A DNA stretch of 39,855 nt, taken from Planctomycetaceae bacterium (GTDB lineage: Bacteria > Planctomycetota > Phycisphaerae > Phycisphaerales > SM1A02). The notes below the pieces were generated by a model that had not been told where the DNA came from, ran no database searches, and saw nothing but the letters and a program-made list of their open reading frames with translations. The stretch is taken from contig CANLMX010000017.1 of assembly GCA_947492385.1 (NCBI GenBank), positions 1 to 39,855 of the forward strand, given 5' to 3'. Below, piece by piece: positions 24,062-32,249 of this stretch. Position numbers and translations under genes: made by a program. How positions within the stretch are numbered: the first letter of the stretch is position 1; every line of letters starts with the position of its first letter.

Positions 24062-25003
24062 TCACTGCCAGTCGGTGAGCTTGAGCCGCGAAAGCACGTT
24101 CTCGGTGGTGTAGTCCGAGATCCCGTCAAGCAGCGCTTCCTCGCGCTTGAACACCCACGTCGAGAGCAGCTGGATGGTGACCGCGGCCAGCAGCGCAACC
24201 AGCGTGGTCTCGAACGCGGTGGCGAGGCCGCCGACCACGGGCGCGAGCTTGCTCTTGATGCTGGAAGCGTCGCTGCCGGACTGGTTGAGCACCTCCGTGA
24301 ACGAACCGATCGCCTGCGAGAGGCCCACCACCGTGCCGATGAACCCAAGGATGGGGATCGTCCAGATGAGCGAGCGGATGACCGTGTAGCTCGAGTCGAT
24401 GGCACTGGCGTCCGAGTCTGCCTGGCTCTCGAACACCGCGCCGACGTCGCGCACCTCGCCGATGTTGCCCAGGTTCGAGAGCGCGAGGTCCATGCGCCGG
24501 AACAGCATGAAGTCCTTGGGGCGCTCGGCCACCGCGCGGATGCGCTGCAGGACGTCGCCCGACGTGCCGGGGCTGAGCACGAAGTCGCCGCGGCGAGGCA
24601 TGATGTCGACCGCGCGCAGGGCGCGCATCTGGATCGACGTCTTCACCCACTTGGCGTAGAGGATGCCGAGGCACCAGAACGTGAAGAAGAGGACGGCCCA
24701 GTTCGTCCAGCAGCGGTTCATCATCAGGAGGAACTCGCTCTCGGAGGCGAGCACCGCCAGCCCGACCGCGACCACGATCGTCAGCACGGTGGCCACGCCC
24801 AGCCACAACGGTGCACTGGCGACGGTGAACCGACCCGACGAGAGTCCGACCATGCACTCGACGTCGCCGACGCGCGCATCGAGGCGCGCGTGGTGCGCAG
24901 ACGCCGCGCCCTCGCCCGCGGCGGCAGCACGTGGTGCCGTGCGACGCGGGCTCGCGGGGCGGGCGGCGGGCTGTCCGGGGGTTCCCTGCGAAGGCTGCTG
25001 CAT
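24062..25003 (-). CDS. MotA/TolQ/ExbB proton-channel family protein (operon gene 6)
   Basis: A 313-residue inner-membrane protein of the MotA/TolQ/ExbB family, which forms pentameric rings converting ion flow into movement. After a Pro/Ala-rich cytoplasmic leader (1-45), helices lie at about 64-86, 101-119, 212-234 and 257-283. The conserved pair is IPILGFIGTVVGLSQAI in the third helix and GLATAFETTLVALLAAV in the fourth, the core channel motif. A cytoplasmic domain of about 90 residues lies between the second and third helices. The ATG at 25003 has AGGAG about nine bases upstream, a good Shine-Dalgarno site within the operon. The two following genes supply the single-helix partners. Family assignment is secure; cargo or output is unknown. 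Confidence 0.92.
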   Translation of the reverse strand: MQQPSQGTPGQPAARPASPRRTAPRAAAAGEGAASAHHARLDARVGDVECMVGLSSGRFTVASAPLWLGVATVLTIVVAVGLAVLASESEFLLMMNRCWTNWAVLFFTFWCLGILYAKWVKTSIQMRALRAVDIMPRRGDFVLSPGTSGDVLQRIRAVAERPKDFMLFRRMDLALSNLGNIGEVRDVGAVFESQADSDASAIDSSYTVIRSLIWTIPILGFIGTVVGLSQAIGSFTEVLNQSGSDASSIKSKLAPVVGGLATAFETTLVALLAAVTIQLLSTWVFKREEALLDGISDYTTENVLSRLKLTDWQ

Positions 25004-25034
25004 GAATTCGTGCTCCTGCGTCGGGACGAGGGTA

Positions 25035-26189
25035 TCAGGACGCGCGGGGGTCCTCGTCGGGCGGCAAGCGGTGCATGTTCTCGACGGCCTCGTGCGCCGC
25101 GGCCCATGCCTGCGTGGCGAACGCGAGCGTGACGCACGCGGCGACCGCCGCCTGCGCGCCGTGCATGGGCACGTCGCCCGCCAGGCCCGCGAACGCGGCC
25201 GCGAACACGGCCGCCATGCCCGAGGTCGCCGCACCCACCGACCACCAGAAGATGCGGCTCGAGGCGTTGGGCACCGCCTTCCACGCGAAGGTCCCGGCGA
25301 CGGCGACCGCGACGCCCGCGCCGAACGCGAACGTACCGCCGACGATCGTGAGCACGCCCGGCGCGCTCGACGCCCCGCTGCGTACGGCCATGAAGATCGC
25401 GAGGCCCAGCGACCCGATCCCGAGCGTCGCGCCCACGATGAGCGCACCAAGCCCATGCGGCCGGAGCGACCGACCACCCGCCGATTCGACCGCGACCAGC
25501 AACGCGCTTGCCGCGACGAGCGGGGCCGCCGCGGCGCACCAGGGCGCCCAGTCGACCGAAGGCAGGGCTGCGGATGCCGCAAGCACGGTGGCCGCCGCCG
25601 CCACCGAGGCGGCGCGCGCCGGCTCGGCGGGCAGGAAGACGAGCACCCATCCGCCGATGACGGAGAGCGCGGCCAGCGCCCGCAGCGTGAGGGCGATGGC
25701 GCCTTCGCTCCACCACCACCCCACCGCACCGGATGCGTCGCGCCACGTCGGGAGCGCAAGCACGACCGTCGCCAGCGCGAGCGCCGAGATCACGGCAGGC
25801 CGCACCAGGGCCGAGCCGCGGCGCGCGGCGCGCGGCGCGGCAGGGAGTTCCATCGGCTCGCCGTCCGGGAGTTCCCCGAAGCGGTCCTCCTCGGCCTCGG
25901 GCTCCACCGCCAGCGCAGGCCCCGACACGATCGAGCCATCCGGGTTGAACACCGCGCGCAGCGTGACGGCGGATGCCCACGTCGTGCCGTCGACGCTGAC
26001 CGCGTGCATGCGCGTGAGCGCCTTGCGGCGCGCCATCGTCCGCAGGCGCTCGACGTCGAACGGTCCGCTCCGTCGGCCGGCAAAGCGCACGAACCACGGC
26101 CCGCGCGCCATGCGGCCCGCGGAATCGTCGCGGGCCTCGGGCTGCGACCCAGGGTCGGGCTCGAGCCAGTCGGAACCGTCGTCGGTCAT
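25035..26189 (-). CDS. GYF-like domain fused to an eight-helix membrane protein (operon gene 5)
   Basis: A 384-residue protein. Residues about 31-80 (PWFVRFAGRRSGPFDVERLRTMARRKALTRMHAVSVDGTTWASA) read as a GYF_2-type domain, a small module that binds proline-rich peptides, with the usual G-P and W positions. An acidic linker (about 90-115) follows, then about eight Ala/Val/Gly-rich membrane helices from residue 137 to 365 and a short tail. This is notable because another gene in the same operon has a long proline-rich linker that could be a ligand, although that linker is predicted to be outside the cytoplasm. The ATG overlaps the preceding stop as ATGA. No transporter motif is recognised. 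Confidence 0.78.
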   Translation of the reverse strand: MTDDGSDWLEPDPGSQPEARDDSAGRMARGPWFVRFAGRRSGPFDVERLRTMARRKALTRMHAVSVDGTTWASAVTLRAVFNPDGSIVSGPALAVEPEAEEDRFGELPDGEPMELPAAPRAARRGSALVRPAVISALALATVVLALPTWRDASGAVGWWWSEGAIALTLRALAALSVIGGWVLVFLPAEPARAASVAAAATVLAASAALPSVDWAPWCAAAAPLVAASALLVAVESAGGRSLRPHGLGALIVGATLGIGSLGLAIFMAVRSGASSAPGVLTIVGGTFAFGAGVAVAVAGTFAWKAVPNASSRIFWWSVGAATSGMAAVFAAAFAGLAGDVPMHGAQAAVAACVTLAFATQAWAAAHEAVENMHRLPPDEDPRAS

Positions 26190-29092
26190 CGTGCGGTCCC
26201 CGATCGCGTCCGGAAGAGCATGGTGCCCGAGGGAAGCGCGCGCGCGGCGGGTTCCCACGCGATGGCCCCCCCGGATCCGACCGTGCCCACGGTGACGACG
26301 GCCGCGGCCGCATCGCCGACCGGCGGCTCCGCGGCCAGGATCACGGTGCCGGAAGCCGGCGCGGCGCCGGGCGCCGTCAGAAACGAGGGTTCGCCGTCGC
26401 GCACGACCATCACGCCCACGGGCGCGTACCCGGTGGCGAACGGCGTCGAGGCATCCTTCACGAGGGCGGCATACGCCTTCCGCCACGCGTCCACCTGAAG
26501 CGCCTCGCGCACGGCCGCGGACGCGGCGGCGCTCTTCTTGCGCGCCGCCGAGTCGGTCGGGTCCAGCCAGTCGATGTCGTCGGGACGTTCGCGCGCCAGC
26601 CGCCGCGACGCGGCCTCGAACTGCGGGCGCATCGCCTCCGGGAGCTCGGGGATCGCCTTCTCGACCACGGAACGCGCCACCGACACGAGGATGGCGCCGT
26701 CGACCGTGTCGCTGGCGCGGATCGCCTCGAGCGCAGCGAACAGCGCGGCCATGTCGTTGGGCGTCTTCGTGTCGTCCGCGAGTGCATCGCGGATCCGGAC
26801 GGCCATCGCCATCTGCGGCGACTCGCCCTCGAAGCGCACGGCCGACCTCTGGAACTCCTCGATTGAATCGACCGCCTTTCCGTCGACGCGGCCCTTCGAG
26901 ACGCTGACGAACTTGCTCTCCTTGCCCGCAGGCTTGGGCTGCCACGGCGCGCTGCGGGGGTCCTTCAGCGAGTACCAGCGCGTGCCGTCGGTGCGCTCGA
27001 TCATCCAGTACGAGAACGGCGCGCCGGTGGCCAGCCCCGACTCGAGTTCCGCACGCCACGCGGGCGCAGGCTGCAGCAGCGACTTCAGGGCCTGGCACTC
27101 GCGTGCGAACGGCGTGGTCGGATGCGTGGCGACGTAGGCATCGAGCGCAGCGATCGCCGCGTCGCGTTCCTGCTGGGGTGCACGCGCCAGGGCGGCGGTC
27201 GGCCGTGGCGCGATCGACGAGAACGACACCAGCGCATCCCATCCGGCCCGCGCGAGCGCGGCTTCCGTGAATGCCTGGGATTCGGGCGCATCCGGATGCT
27301 CGCGCGCGAACGCGGCCAACGCGTCGGCCAGCTGCTGGGGCGACGTGCTCGCCGCACCGAGGTCCGCGATGCGGCCGGACCGGCCGGCATCGCGGCGCGC
27401 GGAGGCCACCTTCGAGCGCTGCGTGGCGATGAGCGTGGACGCCGTGGCGACGTCGCGTTCCACCTCGGGCAGGTCACCGAAATTGCGGCGAATGTCGGCG
27501 AGCGCACCCTCCCACTGCGCGAAGCGACCGTCCCACGAAGGATCAGCGCCCGGCGTCGCGTCGGCGACCAGGTGCGCCACCTCGCGCACCTTCGCCAGGC
27601 CCTGCCGCACGCGCTCGGCGCGCCGCGACTCGAGCGCCGACGCCCGTGCGCGCAGCCACTCGGACACGCGGCGCTGCTCGTCCTCGGTGCGCACTAGGGA
27701 CTTCGCCTCGTCGACGCGCTCGGGACGCGCGGTCTCGGCCGACGGGTCACCGGCCTCGTCCATGAGGGTGGCGAACCGGCGCGCCGTGTCGGCGATCGCG
27801 GCCTTCGCGTCGGCGAGCCGCTTGCGCGCGGCCCGCACGGCGGGGTCCGCGGCGCCTTCGGGCGTGCGCTCGGCCTCGGTGAGGTGGCGCTCGGCCTCGT
27901 CGAAACGCCCCGCCTCGACGCTGCCGGCCGCGGCCGAAGCCGTGGCCGCGATCCGCGCGGACTCCTCGCTGCTTCGCACCAGCATCACGGTGGCGACGGC
28001 GCCCGCGGCGAGCAGCAGGACGACCGCCGCGATCGCACCGATGCGCCGCATGCGGATGGCACGCTCGAAGGCGTCGATCCGCCGCTCGGCGACCGTCCGC
28101 ACGTCGTCCGGCACGCCTTCGACGGTCTCCTCGGCGGCGCGCAGCGCCTTGCGCAGCTGCTGCAGCGTGGATGACTCGTCCTGGGCCAAGCGGTCGAGCT
28201 CCGACACGCGGTCCAGGTTCTCGCGGCGCGCGGACTCGTGGCTCTCGCGCGCGGTCAGCCAGCGCTCCACCTCGTCGATGCGCGCGATGAGCTCGCCCGG
28301 CATGTCGCTGCCGAGCCCCAGCAGCCGCTGCTCGACCATGCGCACCTGGTCGAGCTCCGTCCGCACGCCGAGCTCGTTCTCGGCCGACCACTCGGCCTCC
28401 AGCCGCCCGACGACCTGCACGGCCTCCTCGGCGGCGCGCGCGGCCTCGGCGCGGTCGAGCTTCGCACGCAGCTGCGCCGCAAGGCGCGAGGCCCCCGACC
28501 AGTGCCACTTCCCGTCCTCGAGCCGCTGCAAGCACTGCGCGGCATCCTCAAGCCGGCCCTTTGCCAGGTCGTCCTCGAATTGCTCGCCGAGCTCGTCGGC
28601 CACCACGGGTTCCAGCGCGGCACGGTCGTCCTGCCAGGCGGGATTGTCGGGGTCGCGCGAGACCAGTTCGCGCAGGGTCTCGAGCCGGTGCCACGCCGAA
28701 GCCTCGGAAAGCACCAAGCGCCGCATCAACGCCAACCGGCTGCGCAGCGGCGCGGTGAAGGCGATGGCCTCCTCGATCTCGCCGAGCGACTCGACCGAGA
28801 CCTCCTCGGGGACCGGCAGCCGGTTTTTCGCGCAGAGCGAGCGCCATTGGCGCATGATGTCGGTATCGAACGCGGACGCGAGCTCGAAGACCGAGGGCTC
28901 GGCCTCGGCCTCCGCGCATGCCTCGAGGCGAAGGCCCTGCCTCGCGTAGTCCACCGCGCGCTGCACCCTGCGGCGGAGCGCCGTCGATTCCTCGGAGACG
29001 CGATGCGCCAGCTCGCGGACCTGCGCGTCGTCGCGAAGGCGCCCGGCGACGACCGAACGGACCGATTCGAAGAGTTCCTGCTTGGCGGACAT
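26186..29092 (-). CDS. 968-residue membrane-anchored helical protein (operon gene 4)
   Basis: A 968-residue protein that I cannot place in a named family. The first 350 residues are highly helical and charged, with coiled-coil stretches, and have no nucleotide-binding motif. A single membrane helix follows at about 352-372 (GAIAAVVLLLAAGAVATVML). The remaining 595 residues, rich in Ala, Arg, Glu and Asp, start helical and become more globular after about residue 690 (SFSSIAPRPTAALARAP onward), with a segment around FSYWMIERTDGTRWYSLKD. Basic residues before the helix suggest that the N-terminus is inside and the large C-terminus outside the cytoplasm. It starts two bases after the preceding stop and overlaps the next gene by four. 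It could be the structural spine or signal rod of the complex. Confidence 0.8.
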   Translation of the reverse strand: MSAKQELFESVRSVVAGRLRDDAQVRELAHRVSEESTALRRRVQRAVDYARQGLRLEACAEAEAEPSVFELASAFDTDIMRQWRSLCAKNRLPVPEEVSVESLGEIEEAIAFTAPLRSRLALMRRLVLSEASAWHRLETLRELVSRDPDNPAWQDDRAALEPVVADELGEQFEDDLAKGRLEDAAQCLQRLEDGKWHWSGASRLAAQLRAKLDRAEAARAAEEAVQVVGRLEAEWSAENELGVRTELDQVRMVEQRLLGLGSDMPGELIARIDEVERWLTARESHESARRENLDRVSELDRLAQDESSTLQQLRKALRAAEETVEGVPDDVRTVAERRIDAFERAIRMRRIGAIAAVVLLLAAGAVATVMLVRSSEESARIAATASAAAGSVEAGRFDEAERHLTEAERTPEGAADPAVRAARKRLADAKAAIADTARRFATLMDEAGDPSAETARPERVDEAKSLVRTEDEQRRVSEWLRARASALESRRAERVRQGLAKVREVAHLVADATPGADPSWDGRFAQWEGALADIRRNFGDLPEVERDVATASTLIATQRSKVASARRDAGRSGRIADLGAASTSPQQLADALAAFAREHPDAPESQAFTEAALARAGWDALVSFSSIAPRPTAALARAPQQERDAAIAALDAYVATHPTTPFARECQALKSLLQPAPAWRAELESGLATGAPFSYWMIERTDGTRWYSLKDPRSAPWQPKPAGKESKFVSVSKGRVDGKAVDSIEEFQRSAVRFEGESPQMAMAVRIRDALADDTKTPNDMAALFAALEAIRASDTVDGAILVSVARSVVEKAIPELPEAMRPQFEAASRRLARERPDDIDWLDPTDSAARKKSAAASAAVREALQVDAWRKAYAALVKDASTPFATGYAPVGVMVVRDGEPSFLTAPGAAPASGTVILAAEPPVGDAAAAVVTVGTVGSGGAIAWEPAARALPSGTMLFRTRSGTAR

Positions 29093-29094
29093 GG

Positions 29095-30003
29095 TCACCT
29101 TGCCTCGATGGTCAGCGTCGCAAGCGTACGTCCACGGTCGTCCACCACGCGCAGGGGCGGCACGGGAGCGAGGTCCTTGCCGGGCTTGGGGTTCCCCAGG
29201 GCCTTCAGTTCCTCCTCGAGCGCGGCGATCTCGGTGGAGACGATCCGCTGCTCGGCCGGGGACCGGCGCGACTGCTCGCGCTTCTTCTCCGCAATCGCGT
29301 CGCGCAGGCCGTCGGCCTGCACGCGGACGGGATCGCGCCACTCGACCGTCAGCTGCTGCGCGCGGGGGTCATGCGAGAGGACGATCTCGCCGTCCTCGGA
29401 CAGCAACGTGGCGATGCGGCCGGTCTCGGGGGCCTGCACGCTCCACGATGACTGGCCGTCGGCCTCGCACCGGATCACGGCGCCCGCGGGCAACGCCATG
29501 CGGAGCTTCACCGGCTGGCCCGCCTTCACGACGGCACGGAGCTTCGGCGGCGGCGCGCACACGAGCCGCTCGGAGCCGTCCGCCAACTTCAGCGAGAGGC
29601 GCGCCGTGGGCAGGATGGTGTCGGCGTCGTGGAGCGCATCGCGCATCCGCACCGAACCCACCCGGCTCCAGCGCCATTCGACGACCGGGCCGTTCCACGC
29701 GAAGGTGCCCAGCAGCACCTCGTTCCCCTGCGGGTCGATCGCGCGGACCTCAAGGCCCTTCGCGACCGCCCGCATCCGCAGCCGGTCGGATGCACCGAGG
29801 AACTCGACCGACGCGGACTCGATGGCGACCGGCATGCGCACGAGCTGCTTCGTCGCGGGCACGACGTCCTCCATCGCGTCCACGGTCCGCTTGAAGACCG
29901 CAGGATCGAGCGCCAGTTCCGGCGGCCCGGACCCGGCCGCGATGCCCAGCGCGAGGACGGATGCGCACGCGAACCACGCGATGGCCCGGAGCACCGCGCT
30001 CAT
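29095..30003 (-). CDS. Secreted protein of unknown function (operon gene 3)
   Basis: A 302-residue protein with a signal peptide (MSAVLRAIAWFACASVLALGIAAG) and a mature part that looks mainly beta-strand, for example VLLGTFAWNGPVVEWRWSRVG and KLRMALPAGAVIRCEADG. Toward the end is a charged helix (DAIAEKKREQSRRSPAEQRIVSTEIAALEEELKAL) and a final strand TLATLTIEAR. The end of the preceding membrane protein has a similar theme (an extracytoplasmic domain with VRALLYDGSL-like ending strands and a short charged helix), so the two may be related, but this is only an impression. The ATG overlaps the upstream stop as ATGA. No enzyme motif is seen; a structural periplasmic role is likeliest. Confidence 0.75.
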   Translation of the reverse strand: MSAVLRAIAWFACASVLALGIAAGSGPPELALDPAVFKRTVDAMEDVVPATKQLVRMPVAIESASVEFLGASDRLRMRAVAKGLEVRAIDPQGNEVLLGTFAWNGPVVEWRWSRVGSVRMRDALHDADTILPTARLSLKLADGSERLVCAPPPKLRAVVKAGQPVKLRMALPAGAVIRCEADGQSSWSVQAPETGRIATLLSEDGEIVLSHDPRAQQLTVEWRDPVRVQADGLRDAIAEKKREQSRRSPAEQRIVSTEIAALEEELKALGNPKPGKDLAPVPPLRVVDDRGRTLATLTIEAR

Positions 30004-32228
30004 CTGCCGCCTCCCGACGCCGGGAGCTTCAGCGAGCCGTCGTACAGCAGTGCCCCGGACGGCAACGCCACGCGGACGGTGAGGTCGAACGTCTTGGGAT
30101 CGGGCCGGAGCTGGCCCAATTCCTGCTGGAGTCGAGCGCGCTCGTCGGGATCGAGGTCCGGCGTCATGCGCTGCATGATCTCGGCGAGGCGCCGCGACGC
30201 ATCGGGGTTGGCGACCGCGATGAGCGACAGGCTTCCGTCTTCGGCGACCGCGCGCTGCGCCTTCAGCGTGACGAGGGCTGTGGCGTCCATGATCTCGTTG
30301 GTTCCCGCCATGACCACGCGCTCGATGCGCACGGTCCGTGCGCGTCCCTTGCCGGAGAGCACCTGCACGACCAGGGGATCCATCGGGGATGCCTGCACCA
30401 CCACCGCACGCTGCGAGTCCACAGTGAGCGCCGTCCCGTTCTCCTTCGCGAAGCCGACGGTCGCCGCCATCGATCCGGTGGCATCGAAGACATCGATCGC
30501 GCAGCGGTCGAGCACGGCGCGCCACGGCTTCGTCGATGGACCGGCCCGCACGGCGGATGCGAGCGCTTCAGGTGCGGGGTCCTCTGGGCCCTTGATGCGG
30601 ACGACCACCTCGCGGCCACGGACCGAGGCATCCGCGACAAACCGGTCCATGCCGTCGATCCGGAGTTCGTGTCCCGTCGCGAGCACACCGAACGCGTCGA
30701 GCGACGGGGGCGACCGGAACTGGGCCGACGCAGGCGCGGGCGTCCCGGAGGGAGCGCTCCACACAAGCACGACCTCGTCCAGGCGATCCGACGACTCGGT
30801 GCGGAACATGCCGGTGGCACCCGACATGCGGCCGGACAGGAGTGGGTGCGGCGCGGCGTCAGGCGCGGGTGTGTCGGGCGCGGCGTCAGGCGCGGGCGTG
30901 TCGGGCGCGGGCGTGCCGGGCGCCTGCGTGTTCTCGGGTGACTCCGACGTCTTGGTTTCCGGCTTCGTCGCAGGTGGCGTCGTCGGTTCGGGCGCCGGCT
31001 TCGTCGCGGGCGGCGGCGGCGGATCAGCCGGCGGCGGCGGTTCGTGCGTCGGCGGCGGCGTGGGTGCCGGTTCAACCGCAGCAACGGGCGCGTCCGAAGT
31101 CGCGCGCCCGTCGGTCAGGGCGTCGGCGGCACGATTGCGGTTCCTGAGAACGGGCACGACCACCACCACGATCAGCAGCGCCACGGCAAGGAGCATCAGG
31201 ATCCCCATCACCGCCATTGCCGCGCTGCCTCCGAACGGGGCGGACTGGCGCGTGGCCTCCGTGAGTTCCGCCTCACGCTCGGAGCGGATCGGCGCCCGCC
31301 GCGGCAGTTCGCGCCGCGGTGCGGGGTCCTCCGGCGCGGCTGGCTCGACGAGGATCTCCTGGGACTTGGCGCGCGCCGCCGCGGCCTTCGCCGCGGCCGC
31401 CTTCGCCGAGGCCGCCTGCTTGGCGCGCGCCTCGGCCAACGCCTCCTCGTCGACCCCCGTGCGCGCGACGCGCGCATGGCGACCGTCCGGCGCCTGCCCC
31501 GGGCCACGCACCAGGTCGACCACCATGGACTTCGACTGCCGCGCGGCGTCGGCCGCGGGCGTTCCCTCGAGGCAGAACCGCAGCGAGCACGGAACGCCGG
31601 CCACGGGCTGCAGGAAGTAGGTCGAGAACGTGAGGCGCCAGCGCGCCCAGTCGGGCAACAGGCAGATCACCTCGTCGGCCAGCGGCAGCGGATCGAGCGA
31701 CGCAGGCACGATCACGTGGATCGGCTTGCCCTGGTCGCGCAGGAAGGCACTGGCCACCGTGCCCGCCCAGCCCGCGTCGCCGCACGCGGCCATCCACGCG
31801 CTGCACACCCGTGGGCCGGCGGCACCCGACGCCGGCACGCGGACGGGCACCTCGATCCACGCAGGCTCGCCTTTCCACGCGCGCCGCAGGAGGCCAGGCT
31901 GCCCGAGCAGCCACGCCGGCCCCGCGGGAACCAGCTCATCCGCGCCGAGCACCACGTACGTGGCGATCTTGTTCGTGCGCTGCGTGTGGTCGGGCGGCGC
32001 GGGGCCGACCACGCTCAGCACGTGCGCGATGCTCCCCGCGAGGTCGATCCGCCAGAAGGCGAACGCCACCGGACCGTCGCCCGACGGACCCGGCCGGTAT
32101 CCGCCCAGCGCCTCAAGCCGCGGCACCAGCGCCGGCGGCAGGCCACGCGTCATCGCCACGGTGCAGAACCCGCTGGTGCCCGCGCGCAGGCCCTTGGTCG
32201 CGGAGGTGTAGACGAGTTCCAGGGCCAT
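30000..32228 (-). CDS. GTPase-associated protein with GAP1-N2-like domain, membrane-anchored (operon gene 2)
   Basis: A 742-residue protein. The N-terminal 240 residues start MALELVYTSATKGLRAGTSGFCTVAMTRGLPPALV and look like the GAP1-N2 domain of GTPase-associated proteins, a family named by comparative genomics of NTPase-centred conflict systems. Then come an Ala/Lys-rich helix (about 260-290), a membrane helix at about 337-361, a linker rich in Pro, Ala and Thr (about 385-460), and a C-terminal part of about 280 residues with strands and a short charged helix. The GTPase gene is 21 bases upstream, as expected for this partner. The N-terminus should face the cytoplasm and the linker and C-terminus the outside. 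The domain name is from memory and needs a profile search. Confidence 0.8.
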   Translation of the reverse strand: MALELVYTSATKGLRAGTSGFCTVAMTRGLPPALVPRLEALGGYRPGPSGDGPVAFAFWRIDLAGSIAHVLSVVGPAPPDHTQRTNKIATYVVLGADELVPAGPAWLLGQPGLLRRAWKGEPAWIEVPVRVPASGAAGPRVCSAWMAACGDAGWAGTVASAFLRDQGKPIHVIVPASLDPLPLADEVICLLPDWARWRLTFSTYFLQPVAGVPCSLRFCLEGTPAADAARQSKSMVVDLVRGPGQAPDGRHARVARTGVDEEALAEARAKQAASAKAAAAKAAAARAKSQEILVEPAAPEDPAPRRELPRRAPIRSEREAELTEATRQSAPFGGSAAMAVMGILMLLAVALLIVVVVVPVLRNRNRAADALTDGRATSDAPVAAVEPAPTPPPTHEPPPPADPPPPPATKPAPEPTTPPATKPETKTSESPENTQAPGTPAPDTPAPDAAPDTPAPDAAPHPLLSGRMSGATGMFRTESSDRLDEVVLVWSAPSGTPAPASAQFRSPPSLDAFGVLATGHELRIDGMDRFVADASVRGREVVVRIKGPEDPAPEALASAVRAGPSTKPWRAVLDRCAIDVFDATGSMAATVGFAKENGTALTVDSQRAVVVQASPMDPLVVQVLSGKGRARTVRIERVVMAGTNEIMDATALVTLKAQRAVAEDGSLSLIAVANPDASRRLAEIMQRMTPDLDPDERARLQQELGQLRPDPKTFDLTVRVALPSGALLYDGSLKLPASGGGR
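30853..30906. repeat. 27-base tandem repeat coding for a proline-rich linker
   Basis: Two near-identical 27-base units (30853-30879 and 30880-30906), with a partial third, lie inside the GAP1-N2-like gene and encode repeats of the type PAPDAAPDT. They lengthen the Pro/Ala linker by nine residues per copy, so linker length is likely to vary between strains. Confidence 0.8.
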
Positions 32229-32249
32229 GCGTCGTGGGTGCGGTGCGGG

